Positions 1 to 5,684 of a DNA stretch of 11,016 nt are shown here, piece by piece. The position numbers and the translations under genes were made by a program. The notes below the pieces were generated by a model that was given only the letters and a program-made list of their open reading frames with translations, was not told where the DNA came from and made no database searches. Origin of the DNA: Treponema sp. (GTDB taxonomy: Bacteria > Spirochaetota > Spirochaetia > Treponematales > Breznakiellaceae); assembly GCA_031283505.1 (NCBI GenBank), contig JAITBO010000156.1:1-11016 (forward strand), read 5' to 3'. How positions within the stretch are numbered: position 1 is the first letter of the stretch; every line of letters begins with the position of its first letter.

Positions 1-196
1 TGGACCGGATAGTGACGCAGGGGAGCCGGGGAGTAGCGGGCAATGAGTGGCATGAGCGGTTCTGGAGTATTTTTACGACGTGTACTCTGCAAAACATTTC
101 GGTAATGAATTATCTGAAAGAATGTTTATCCACATATTTTGGCATGAGGCCATTCCCTAATCTCATAAATCCAGCCTAATAGCCGTGAACGGTTAC
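1..196 (+). mobile_element. Right end of an IS66-family insertion sequence (partial)
   Basis: This is the distal end of an insertion sequence whose body lies left of the window. Two things are visible: a C-terminal transposase reading frame ending at 179, and, 17 bases later, the sequence GTGAACGGTTAC (185-196). IS66-family elements are known to end in inverted repeats that begin GTAA on the left, hence finish TTAC on the right, and to make 8-bp target duplications. This suggests that the element stops at about 196 and that the following AAATTTTT could be one target copy. The left end is not available for comparison, so the boundary is inferred. Confidence 0.6.
3..179 (+). CDS. IS66-like transposase, C-terminal fragment (start outside window)
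   Basis: An open frame enters from the left edge and ends at TAA 177-179, giving 58 visible residues. It has no usable start in the window. The peptide contains TQGSRGVAGNEWHERFWSIF, then TCTLQNISVMNYLKECLSTYF, and a tail FPNLINPA. This matches the pattern of IS66 transposase C-termini as I know them: a region of the type SRxxxGxxxxERxxTxxxTCxxQxxxVxxYLxxxxxAYxxG, followed by a short P-S/N-L-L/I tail after the DDE domain. The catalytic DDE core would lie upstream and cannot be checked. Whether the full gene is intact is unknown. The family call rests on motif memory, not on a search. Confidence 0.65.
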   Translation, partial: DRIVTQGSRGVAGNEWHERFWSIFTTCTLQNISVMNYLKECLSTYFGMRPFPNLINPA

Positions 197-234
197 AAAT
201 TTTTAAACCCCGGTAGTTTTTTAACAGTTGAGTG

Positions 235-263
235 TTTTTGTTATATATACACAACGGTATAAT
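235..263 (+). promoter_or_regulatory. Candidate sigma-70-type promoter for the aminotransferase-dehydrogenase pair
   Basis: A perfect TATAAT lies at 258-263. At 17-bp spacing the -35 position is TTTTTG (235-240), which is a poor match to TTGACA, so the promoter would be weak or activator-assisted. The stretch from 197 to 290 is strikingly AT-rich against GC-rich genes. Transcription would start near 270, leaving a leader of about 75 bases before the ATG at 344. Confidence 0.4.
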
Positions 264-288
264 TTCGGTATGATCAAAATTTATGATC
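255..288 (+). promoter_or_regulatory. Candidate operator: repeated CGGTAT and a 17-bp near-palindrome over the presumed transcription start
   Basis: CGGTAT occurs at 255-260 and again at 266-271, exactly 11 bp apart, about one helical turn. The second copy runs into GATCAAAATTTATGATC (272-288), a palindrome with one mismatched pair among eight. TATGATC is also directly repeated (269-275 and 282-288). The site overlaps and follows the -10 box, where a repressor would block transcription. No regulator is encoded nearby, so the binding protein is unknown. Confidence 0.35.
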
Positions 289-330
289 TGTGTCTATGCC
301 CGGACACACAACATTCAATTAATTTTTTAC

Positions 331-336
331 AGGAGG
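331..336 (+). promoter_or_regulatory. Strong ribosome binding site of the aminotransferase gene
   Basis: AGGAGG at 331-336 sits seven bases before the ATG at 344. It is the best Shine-Dalgarno sequence in the window and fixes the start of the aminotransferase. Confidence 0.75.
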
Positions 337-343
337 AATTAGC

Positions 344-1516
344 ATGACGAATAAAACGGCGGAAAGAATGGGCCTTTTGCACACCGAATCTGCTTTTCAG
401 ATTCTGGCCCGGGCCAACGCTCTCGAAGCGCAGGGGAGGAGTATTATCCATCTGGAGATAGGTCAGCCCGATTTCAAAACTCCCCAAAATATTATCGAAG
501 CCGCTTATAAGGCGATGAACGATGGAAAAACCGGCTACGGGCCCACCAGGGGTATCATCCCGCTTAGGGAAACCATCGCGGAACATTGCCGCAATTATAA
601 AAATGTCGAAACCAACATCGATGAAATCGTGGTCGTTCCCGGCGGCAAGCCGGTCATGTTCTTTACCATGCTGATGTTGGCCCAGAAAGGGGATGAGGTA
701 ATTTTTCCCGATCCGGGTTTTCCCATTTATGAGTCGGTGATCAAATTTTCCGGGGCCAAGGCTGTTCCCATGCCCCTCCTCGAAGGCAAAGGCTTCCGGG
801 TAGATCTGAACAGGCTCAGGCAGGATATAAACGAAAAAACAAAACTCATCATCGTCAACAATCCCGGCAATCCCACAGGGGGTATGTTTACCGGGGATGA
901 TATTTACGCCATTGCCGATATGGTGCGGGACAAGGGCATCTACATACTGTCGGACGAGATATACGACCGGATCATATTCGGCGAAAAGCCCCTCTCCATC
1001 GCCACACTGCCGGGCATGAAGGACTGGACCATTATTCTGGACGGTTTTTCCAAAACCTACGCCATGACCGGCTGGCGGCTTGGGTACGGCATCATGAACC
1101 GGGAATTGGCGGAACACATGACCATGCTGATGGTCAATTCCAACTCCTGCGCCGCCACCATGACCCAGTGGGCGGCCATTGAAGCCCTGAAAGGTTCCCA
1201 GGAGGAACCGGCGAAAATGGTGGCGGCCTTCAAAGAGAGGCGGGATTATCTCGTGGATGCCTTGAATCATATTGACGGTATACACTGTGTGCTTCCCCAG
1301 GGAGCTTTTTATGTCTTCCCCAATATCTCATCCTTCGGCCTTTCCTCCGCCGAATTCGCCAACCGGCTTCTCGAAGAGGCCGGAGTGGCCGCCGCCGCCG
1401 GTACCGCCTTCGGACGCTGCGGTGAAGGATTTGTCCGCTTCTCTTCCGCCAATTCCCTGGAAAACATTAAGATCGCGGTGGAACGGCTGGAAAAATTCTG
1501 CAAGGCTTTGAAATAG
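344..1516 (+). CDS. PLP-dependent class I/II aminotransferase (aspartate aminotransferase fold type I)
   Basis: This 390-residue protein should transfer an amino group between an amino acid and a 2-oxo acid using pyridoxal phosphate in the cytoplasm. Visible family marks, in order, are IGQPDFKTP (39-47), GYGPTRG (64-70), FPDPGFPIYES (121-131), NNPGNPTGG (172-180, PLP-contacting Asn176), SDEIYDRI (203-210, Asp204 and Tyr207), the Schiff-base Lys237 in GFSKTYAMTGWRLGYG, and Arg365 in GFVRFSSAN, the expected carboxylate-binding arginine. Length is normal for the family and no key residue is missing. The start follows a strong AGGAGG. The dehydrogenase gene follows within a few bases, suggesting that the 2-oxo acid formed here is reduced next. 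Substrate (aspartate, alanine, serine or aromatic) cannot be read from sequence alone. Confidence 0.93.
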   Translation: MTNKTAERMGLLHTESAFQILARANALEAQGRSIIHLEIGQPDFKTPQNIIEAAYKAMNDGKTGYGPTRGIIPLRETIAEHCRNYKNVETNIDEIVVVPGGKPVMFFTMLMLAQKGDEVIFPDPGFPIYESVIKFSGAKAVPMPLLEGKGFRVDLNRLRQDINEKTKLIIVNNPGNPTGGMFTGDDIYAIADMVRDKGIYILSDEIYDRIIFGEKPLSIATLPGMKDWTIILDGFSKTYAMTGWRLGYGIMNRELAEHMTMLMVNSNSCAATMTQWAAIEALKGSQEEPAKMVAAFKERRDYLVDALNHIDGIHCVLPQGAFYVFPNISSFGLSSAEFANRLLEEAGVAAAAGTAFGRCGEGFVRFSSANSLENIKIAVERLEKFCKALK

Positions 1517-1525
1517 GGGATGAAC

Positions 1526-2491
1526 ATGAAAATTGTTATTCTTGACGGCTATACGGAAAATCCCGGCGACCTGAGTTGGGAAAGCTTGGAAAGACTGGGC
1601 GAACTCAAAGTGTACGACCGCACTTCCCTTACCGATCCCGGAGAGTCCATAAGCCGCATCGGAAACGCGGAAGCGGTGATCACCAATAAAACTCCCATTC
1701 CGGCGGAAGTCATCAACGCCTGCCCTTCGATAAAATACATAGGCGTTCTTGCCACAGGGTACAACATCGTAGATGTCGCCGCCGCCAAAGAGCGGGGTAT
1801 ACCGGTCTGCAATATCCCCGCCTACGGAACCGACGCGGTGGGCCAGTTCGCCATAGCCCTGCTTCTGGAGATATGCCACCACACCGGCCATCATGACAAG
1901 TCCGTAAAAGAAGGCCGGTGGGAAAAAAACGCCGACTGGTGTTTCTGGGATTACCCCCTTATTGAATTGGCCGGCAAGACTCTGGGGATCATCGGCTTTG
2001 GCCGGATTGGACAGACCACGGGAAGAATAGCGAAAGCCCTGAACATGAAAGTTGTCGCCTATGACGCGTATCCCAATGAGGCGGGCAAAACTGTTGCGGA
2101 TTACGTCAGCCTTGACGAACTTTTCGCCCAATCCGACGTCATTGCCCTGCACTGTCCCCTCTTTCCGGAAACCCAGGGCATCCTCAACAAAACCAATATC
2201 GCAAAGATGAAAGATGGCGTAATCATCCTGAACAATTCCCGGGGCCCCCTGGTAGTCGAACAGGACCTGGCGGACGCCCTGAATTCCGGCAAAGTCTACG
2301 CCGCAGGCCTTGACGTTGTGTCATCGGAGCCCATAAAAGGGGACAACCCGCTGTTAAAGGCAAAAAACTGCATCATCACCCCCCATATATCCTGGGCCCC
2401 AAAAGAAAGCCGCAAGCGCCTTATGGACATAGCGGTGGAAAACCTGGCCGCCTTTATAAAAGGCCGTCCGGTAAATGTCGTCAACATATAG
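1526..2491 (+). CDS. D-2-hydroxyacid dehydrogenase, glycerate dehydrogenase/hydroxypyruvate reductase-like
   Basis: The product reversibly reduces a 2-oxo acid to a D-2-hydroxy acid with NADH. Numbering from the ATG at 1520, the Rossmann motif GFGRIG is at 159-164, followed by an acidic residue (Asp182 in YDAYPN) that favours NAD over NADP. The catalytic set is Arg241 (NNSRGPLV), Glu270 (DVVSSEP) and His289 (ITPHISWAP). The N-terminus MKIVILDGYTENPGDLSW resembles glycerate dehydrogenases as I know them. I prefer the second ATG at 1526: AGGGGA (1515-1520), overlapping the aminotransferase stop, is five bases before it, while the ATG at 1520 lies inside that site. Starting at 1526 the protein has 321 residues. 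It is co-transcribed with, and probably translationally coupled to, the aminotransferase. The exact substrate is uncertain. Confidence 0.92.
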   Translation: MKIVILDGYTENPGDLSWESLERLGELKVYDRTSLTDPGESISRIGNAEAVITNKTPIPAEVINACPSIKYIGVLATGYNIVDVAAAKERGIPVCNIPAYGTDAVGQFAIALLLEICHHTGHHDKSVKEGRWEKNADWCFWDYPLIELAGKTLGIIGFGRIGQTTGRIAKALNMKVVAYDAYPNEAGKTVADYVSLDELFAQSDVIALHCPLFPETQGILNKTNIAKMKDGVIILNNSRGPLVVEQDLADALNSGKVYAAGLDVVSSEPIKGDNPLLKAKNCIITPHISWAPKESRKRLMDIAVENLAAFIKGRPVNVVNI

Positions 2492-2511
2492 AACATCGTC
2501 ATACGGGCGCA

Positions 2512-2530
2512 TCGGTCCCTTCAGGACCGA
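2512..2530. terminator. Hairpin in the convergent intergenic gap, possible terminator
   Basis: TCGGTCC (2512-2518) pairs with GGACCGA (2524-2530), a 7-bp stem with the loop CTTCA, beginning 21 bases after the dehydrogenase stop. No T-run follows on either strand, so it is not a classic intrinsic terminator. It may slow polymerase or protect the 3' end of the transcript. Confidence 0.35.
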
Positions 2531-2550
2531 CCGGGCTATCCGCTATAAAC

Positions 2551-2563
2551 GGTGCCTGGCACC
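2551..2563. repeat. 13-bp perfect palindrome GGTGCCTGGCACC
   Basis: Two 6-bp arms (GGTGCC and GGCACC) flank a single T. The palindrome lies three bases beyond the stop codon of the minus-strand lipoprotein fragment and 60 bases after the convergent dehydrogenase stop. It has the look of a short REP-type intergenic palindrome and could help end transcription in both directions. With only one copy in the window, repeat status is an inference. Confidence 0.4.
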
Positions 2564-2566
2564 TCT

Positions 2567-3532
2567 CTACCCTGCGTGCCACATACTTGCCTTTTGCGGC
2601 TCTGCCGCTGACATATATTGCCAATCATAAAACGCAGTGTCCATATTCGGGTCAATATCCTTAAAATCATCAACCAATGCGTCAAACTGCATTACATCTT
2701 CCCCAATTTGATTAAGTAAATACCCGTTTAATTCGCTGGCACGGGTACGATTGGTCGTGTTGCTTATATTGCCAACCCCCATAGCATTGTCCGTTTTGGT
2801 TAATAATCTGCTTTTTAGTTCTGTCATAAGGCTGTTGTAATTTGTTAGCATTCCATTTGCATTAGTCTCTGCTGTTAACCCTGTTCCGCTAAGTGAATTT
2901 ATAAATTGTGTGCGGACAGTATTGGCATTATTATCACGGGCAGTTTGTCCCAAATATGCACCCAACTTGTATGCGTTAAATTCTGTATCAAATGCGCTGC
3001 GTGCAGAGCCCGAATTACCAAAAAATGTATCCAAAATCCCGTCAATATTCGTATCCAAAGTGGTTTTATAATCAACAGCGTCGTTAATGGTTTTCATTGT
3101 TATTCGGTATGCGTCCTCTGCCGCCGCCAATGACCGAAATTTCGGGTTCTGTGCGTCATATTCGCCCGCAACCGCATTATACCCTGCCGATAGGTTCTTG
3201 CTTTGATTGAAATACGCATAGGCTAAGTTGCCGATAGTTGCACTTGCCCCCACAGGGTCAACATTTCCTGTTAAGATATTTGTTTTATCATAGCCACATT
3301 CAACATTCATATCGGTGTAATTAAACGCCGGAATGGTTTGTTCAATTTTCTGCCAATCTGCGTAAACGGTTACTGGACCCGTTATATTTGTGTAATTTCC
3401 AACCCAACCCTTAAATTCATAACCGCTTGCATCTTCGTCAACCATAAATGTTACCGTATAATACTGTTCGGTCGGGGTCTGCGTTTTTTCTTTCCATTCT
3501 GCCGTTATGTTGCGATTGCTGGTCACATTCAT
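2567..3532 (-). CDS. C-terminal part of a frameshifted repeat lipoprotein; unrecognised domain
   Basis: These 321 codons begin at an ATG inside the second InlB-like repeat and lack a signal peptide, so this is the downstream part of the gene starting at 3984. Residues 1-23 finish repeat 2 (SNRNITAEWKEKTQTPTEQ). A shortened third repeat follows (YYTVTFMVDEDASGYEFKGW, then NYTNITGPVTVYADW). From about residue 70 to the end is a polar, Asn/Asp/Ala-rich, mostly helical-looking region that I do not recognise. The bases here are much more AT-rich than the neighbouring genes: spot counts give about 40-45% GC against roughly 70% in one line of the HEAT gene. If translated, the start ATG overlaps the upstream TGA as ATGA, so reinitiation is possible. 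Otherwise this is a broken gene or a sequencing error. Confidence 0.6.
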   Translation of the reverse strand: MNVTSNRNITAEWKEKTQTPTEQYYTVTFMVDEDASGYEFKGWVGNYTNITGPVTVYADWQKIEQTIPAFNYTDMNVECGYDKTNILTGNVDPVGASATIGNLAYAYFNQSKNLSAGYNAVAGEYDAQNPKFRSLAAAEDAYRITMKTINDAVDYKTTLDTNIDGILDTFFGNSGSARSAFDTEFNAYKLGAYLGQTARDNNANTVRTQFINSLSGTGLTAETNANGMLTNYNSLMTELKSRLLTKTDNAMGVGNISNTTNRTRASELNGYLLNQIGEDVMQFDALVDDFKDIDPNMDTAFYDWQYMSAAEPQKASMWHAG

Positions 3533-3870
3533 ATAATTACCGCGTTCCAGCCGTCAAAGTCGTATCCGTCCTTTGTCGGGCTTGTCGGCGGGACGGCATT
3601 TCCGCCCTCCAAAATTTGCTGAACACTTACTTCATTTCTGTCAACCGTAAATGTTACCGTATAATACCGCTCGGTCGGGTTTTGCGTTTTTTCTTTCCAT
3701 TTCGCCGCTATGGTTCGGTCGCCAGTTATATTGGTATAGTCGCCGTTCCAACCGTCAAAGTCGTAGCCGTCCTTTGTCGGACTCGTTGGCGGTGTGGCAT
3801 TCCTGCCGGCGGTGACTGTTTGGGTGTTCACCGTAACGCCGTCAACAGCAAACGTTACCGTATATGTTCT
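3458..3870 (-). repeat. Tandem InlB/Listeria-Bacteroides-type repeats, 67-codon unit
   Basis: Two long repeats encode YTVTF-VD, then PPTSPTKDGYDFDGWN, then an NY/DYTNIT-like turn, then R-I-A-W-KEKTQ-PTE. At the DNA level the segment beginning CCGTCAAAG recurs at 3551 and 3752 (201 bp apart). TTACCGTATAAT recurs at 3451 and 3654 (203 bp apart). The 2-bp difference marks the frameshift. A third unit just downstream has lost its middle (the GG-PP-SPTKDG stretch). Such repeats are known from surface-exposed proteins. Confidence 0.75.
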
Positions 3871-3984
3871 GTTACCTTGCCCTTGTCCGTTCGGGTCTGT
3901 GTTAACCGGAGTGTCACAGCCGCCTGGAAGCAGGGCGAGCATGACCAGGATGATAAGCGCCGGCAGTACACGACGACTTTTCAT
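3529..3984 (-). CDS. N-terminal part of an InlB-type repeat lipoprotein, truncated by frameshift
   Basis: The 151-residue product starts with a lipoprotein signal: Lys2, Arg4 and Arg5, a hydrophobic stretch PALIILVMLALLP, then Gly-Gly-Cys23 as lipid-attachment site, a relaxed lipobox of the kind spirochaetes accept. A short Asn/Gly/Gln linker leads to repeat 1 (about 41-106) and repeat 2 (from about 107). Repeat 2 stops after DGWN147 and adds AVII. In the next frame the repeat continues as GNYMNVTSNRNIT, so two extra bases (CG at about 3541-3544) broke the gene. Restoring the frame gives about 471 residues. The ATG has no clear Shine-Dalgarno. It lies 56 bases after the HEAT gene stop, so it may be the tail of that transcript or have its own promoter. 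Confidence 0.7.
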   Translation of the reverse strand: MKSRRVLPALIILVMLALLPGGCDTPVNTDPNGQGQGNRTYTVTFAVDGVTVNTQTVTAGRNATPPTSPTKDGYDFDGWNGDYTNITGDRTIAAKWKEKTQNPTERYYTVTFTVDRNEVSVQQILEGGNAVPPTSPTKDGYDFDGWNAVII

Positions 3985-4040
3985 TGCCGGCAGAACCGTA
4001 GAAGACTGTTACACGGAACCGGCGGATTACCGGTCCACGC

Positions 4041-5663
4041 TCAGGTTGACCCTTCTTTGCGGTTTTCGTCCGCCTGCTTTGCGGAGGGATCCAGTTTTTC
4101 CAGGGTGACCTGGGCTTTATGGGCGAGGTTTCCGTTTTTGGGGTCCGTCAGGGCCCGGACTTCCTCCAGGAGCCCCCGGAATTCGTTGTTCGCCGTCATG
4201 TCCAGGGCGCAGGACTTTTCGATTACCCCGCCGGAAGCAAGAAAACGCCGGGTGACGGCCTCCAGGGACGGCGCTTTGGCGGAACTTATCACCCGGAGGA
4301 ACCCGTTGTAGAGGGCGGTTTGATTCCTCCCTTTTGCGTCGTCCAGTTCGGCGACCAGCTTTTCCGCATAGGCCTCGGCATAGTCCCGCATGAGCATTTC
4401 GGAGGCAAGAATACGCACACGGTCCGAATTTTTCCGTTCCCCGAAAAAGGATACCAGAACGGCCTTGGCTTCGGGGGTTCCTATGGCCCCCAGCGCCTTA
4501 ATCGCTTCGTCCTTTACCTGGGGAACATCGTCACGTTCGGCGCGATAGGCAAGATAGGGAACGGCCTCTTGCAGTTTTCGCGTTCCCGCAGCCTGGGCCG
4601 CGCCTATACGGGTCCGATAAAAAGAATCCCGGAAAGCCTCAAGGATAACGGCTGTCACCTCGGGACCATCAAAGGGGCCCAGGGCGCTCACTGCGGCAGC
4701 CCGGACATTGGGGTCCTGGGAAGCCGCCCCCGCCAGGACAGCGTCGCGTCCGGCGGCGCTCCCGATTTTGGCAAGGGCCTCCAGAGCCGCCATACGGAGG
4801 GGGACCCGCTCATCGTTGTTTCCGGCGATTTCCGACAACAACTCTATCCCTTCGGGAGAACCGGTTTCTCCCAGGGCGGCGATAATATCCCGGCGGTTTT
4901 CATCCCCCGGATTACGGTTGGTATAATAATCAATAAGATACCTGGTGATTTCTTCGGATTCACCGGGGACGCCGCCGCCTATGCGCCCCAGGCTCTTGAA
5001 GGCGGCGCTCATGAACCGCCGTTCTTCCGCGTCCAACAGGGCCTTGAGAGGAGCTATGGCGGCTTCCACCTTCAATTTCCCCAGGTAATCCACCGCGCTC
5101 AGGACGGCATCGGCGGCTTCTATGTCCCAGTCTTCCAAGGCCCGGAGCGTCCGGTCTTCAAGGCCCTCCTTAGCCCGCTCGCCGAAAAAGGAAAAAACCC
5201 CCGAAAGAATGTTCCGGTTCATGGTGTTTTGGACCAGCGCAGCCAAGGCATCGTCCAGGTCTCCGGAATTTTCATTTTTCAGGGTCTGAACAAGGGCGGC
5301 GATTTCATTTTCGGTCCCGAACCTGATGGTATCAAGCCGCTGTTCCACCACTGTTTTTTGGGAAGCCGGCGTGTAGGGCCCCGGAGGATCGCCCGGCGGC
5401 GCGAAGGCAGGAGGATCGGGTTTACGGGAGGAAACCTGCGCCGGGGCTTTTGTTTCAATACCGGTCACCGGAGAGGGGGCAGAGACTTCACCACTCTTTC
5501 CAGACTGACTGTCGCCGTCCGGTTCTTCAGCCTCCGCCGTTCCGGCGCTGAGCCGGTCCATGACATCCCGGGGAAGGGCCGGAAGTTCCCTGGGTGTGTC
5601 CGGGGAAAGGTCCTGGCCGGACAAAAGACCGGCGCAGAGTAAAAGGAGCAGGAGGATCGCCAT
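4041..5663 (-). CDS. Exported HEAT-repeat protein
   Basis: The 540-residue frame starts with a hydrophobic segment (AILLLLLLCAGLLSG), probably a signal peptide cleaved near Gly16-Gln17. A Pro/Ser/Glu-rich linker (about 20-105) follows, then an alpha-solenoid (about 110-525). Solenoid helices show the HEAT pattern: AAIAPLKALLDAEERRFMSAAFKSLGRIG, ENRRDIIAALGETGSPEGIELLSEI, RMAALEALAKIG, NVRAAAVSALG and VKDEAIKALGAIGTPEAKAVL. HEAT solenoids are protein-binding scaffolds, and no catalytic motif is visible. Export implies a periplasmic or envelope role, but the partner is unknown. The gene starts five bases after the tgt stop. The first ATG (5663) lacks a charged n-region and is 15 bases from GGGAGG; an ATA at 5672 overlapping the tgt stop would add Met-Lys-Lys and correct the spacing. 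Confidence 0.85.
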   Translation of the reverse strand: MAILLLLLLCAGLLSGQDLSPDTPRELPALPRDVMDRLSAGTAEAEEPDGDSQSGKSGEVSAPSPVTGIETKAPAQVSSRKPDPPAFAPPGDPPGPYTPASQKTVVEQRLDTIRFGTENEIAALVQTLKNENSGDLDDALAALVQNTMNRNILSGVFSFFGERAKEGLEDRTLRALEDWDIEAADAVLSAVDYLGKLKVEAAIAPLKALLDAEERRFMSAAFKSLGRIGGGVPGESEEITRYLIDYYTNRNPGDENRRDIIAALGETGSPEGIELLSEIAGNNDERVPLRMAALEALAKIGSAAGRDAVLAGAASQDPNVRAAAVSALGPFDGPEVTAVILEAFRDSFYRTRIGAAQAAGTRKLQEAVPYLAYRAERDDVPQVKDEAIKALGAIGTPEAKAVLVSFFGERKNSDRVRILASEMLMRDYAEAYAEKLVAELDDAKGRNQTALYNGFLRVISSAKAPSLEAVTRRFLASGGVIEKSCALDMTANNEFRGLLEEVRALTDPKNGNLAHKAQVTLEKLDPSAKQADENRKEGST

Positions 5664-5684
5664 CTTTTTTATGATGCGCCTCCC
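5664..5684 (-). promoter_or_regulatory. Ribosome binding site of the HEAT gene and possible ATA start
   Basis: GGGAGG (5684-5679) lies inside the last codons of tgt. Six bases later is ATA (5672-5670), which overlaps the tgt stop as ATAA and is followed by AAA AAG ATG. The ordinary ATG at 5663 is 15 bases from the GGGAGG, which is too far for a good site. Confidence 0.4.

Noticed and set aside
281..1285. A 334-codon minus-strand frame opposite the aminotransferase
   Set aside because: The + strand encodes every catalytic motif of a PLP aminotransferase here; the antisense frame shows no family signature.
1328..2152. A 274-codon minus-strand frame across the aminotransferase/dehydrogenase junction
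   Set aside because: It spans two well-supported genes on the other strand and has low-complexity Gly/Ala content typical of a shadow frame.
3451..3870. CRISPR-like array
   Set aside because: The units are adjacent, 201 bp long and protein-coding, with no short repeat/spacer alternation.
4015..4036. Possible terminator after the HEAT gene
   Set aside because: The stem is only five pairs with a seven-base loop and no T-run, too weak to call as a terminator.
3448..4311. A + strand frame opposite the repeat lipoprotein, itself showing internal repeats
   Set aside because: Its repetition is simply the antisense of the InlB-type repeats; there is no signal or ribosome site.
4119..5642. A 507-codon open frame on the + strand opposite the HEAT gene
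   Set aside because: It is the antisense of a GC-rich helical-repeat gene, has no ribosome site or recognisable motif, and its composition reflects the real gene on the other strand.
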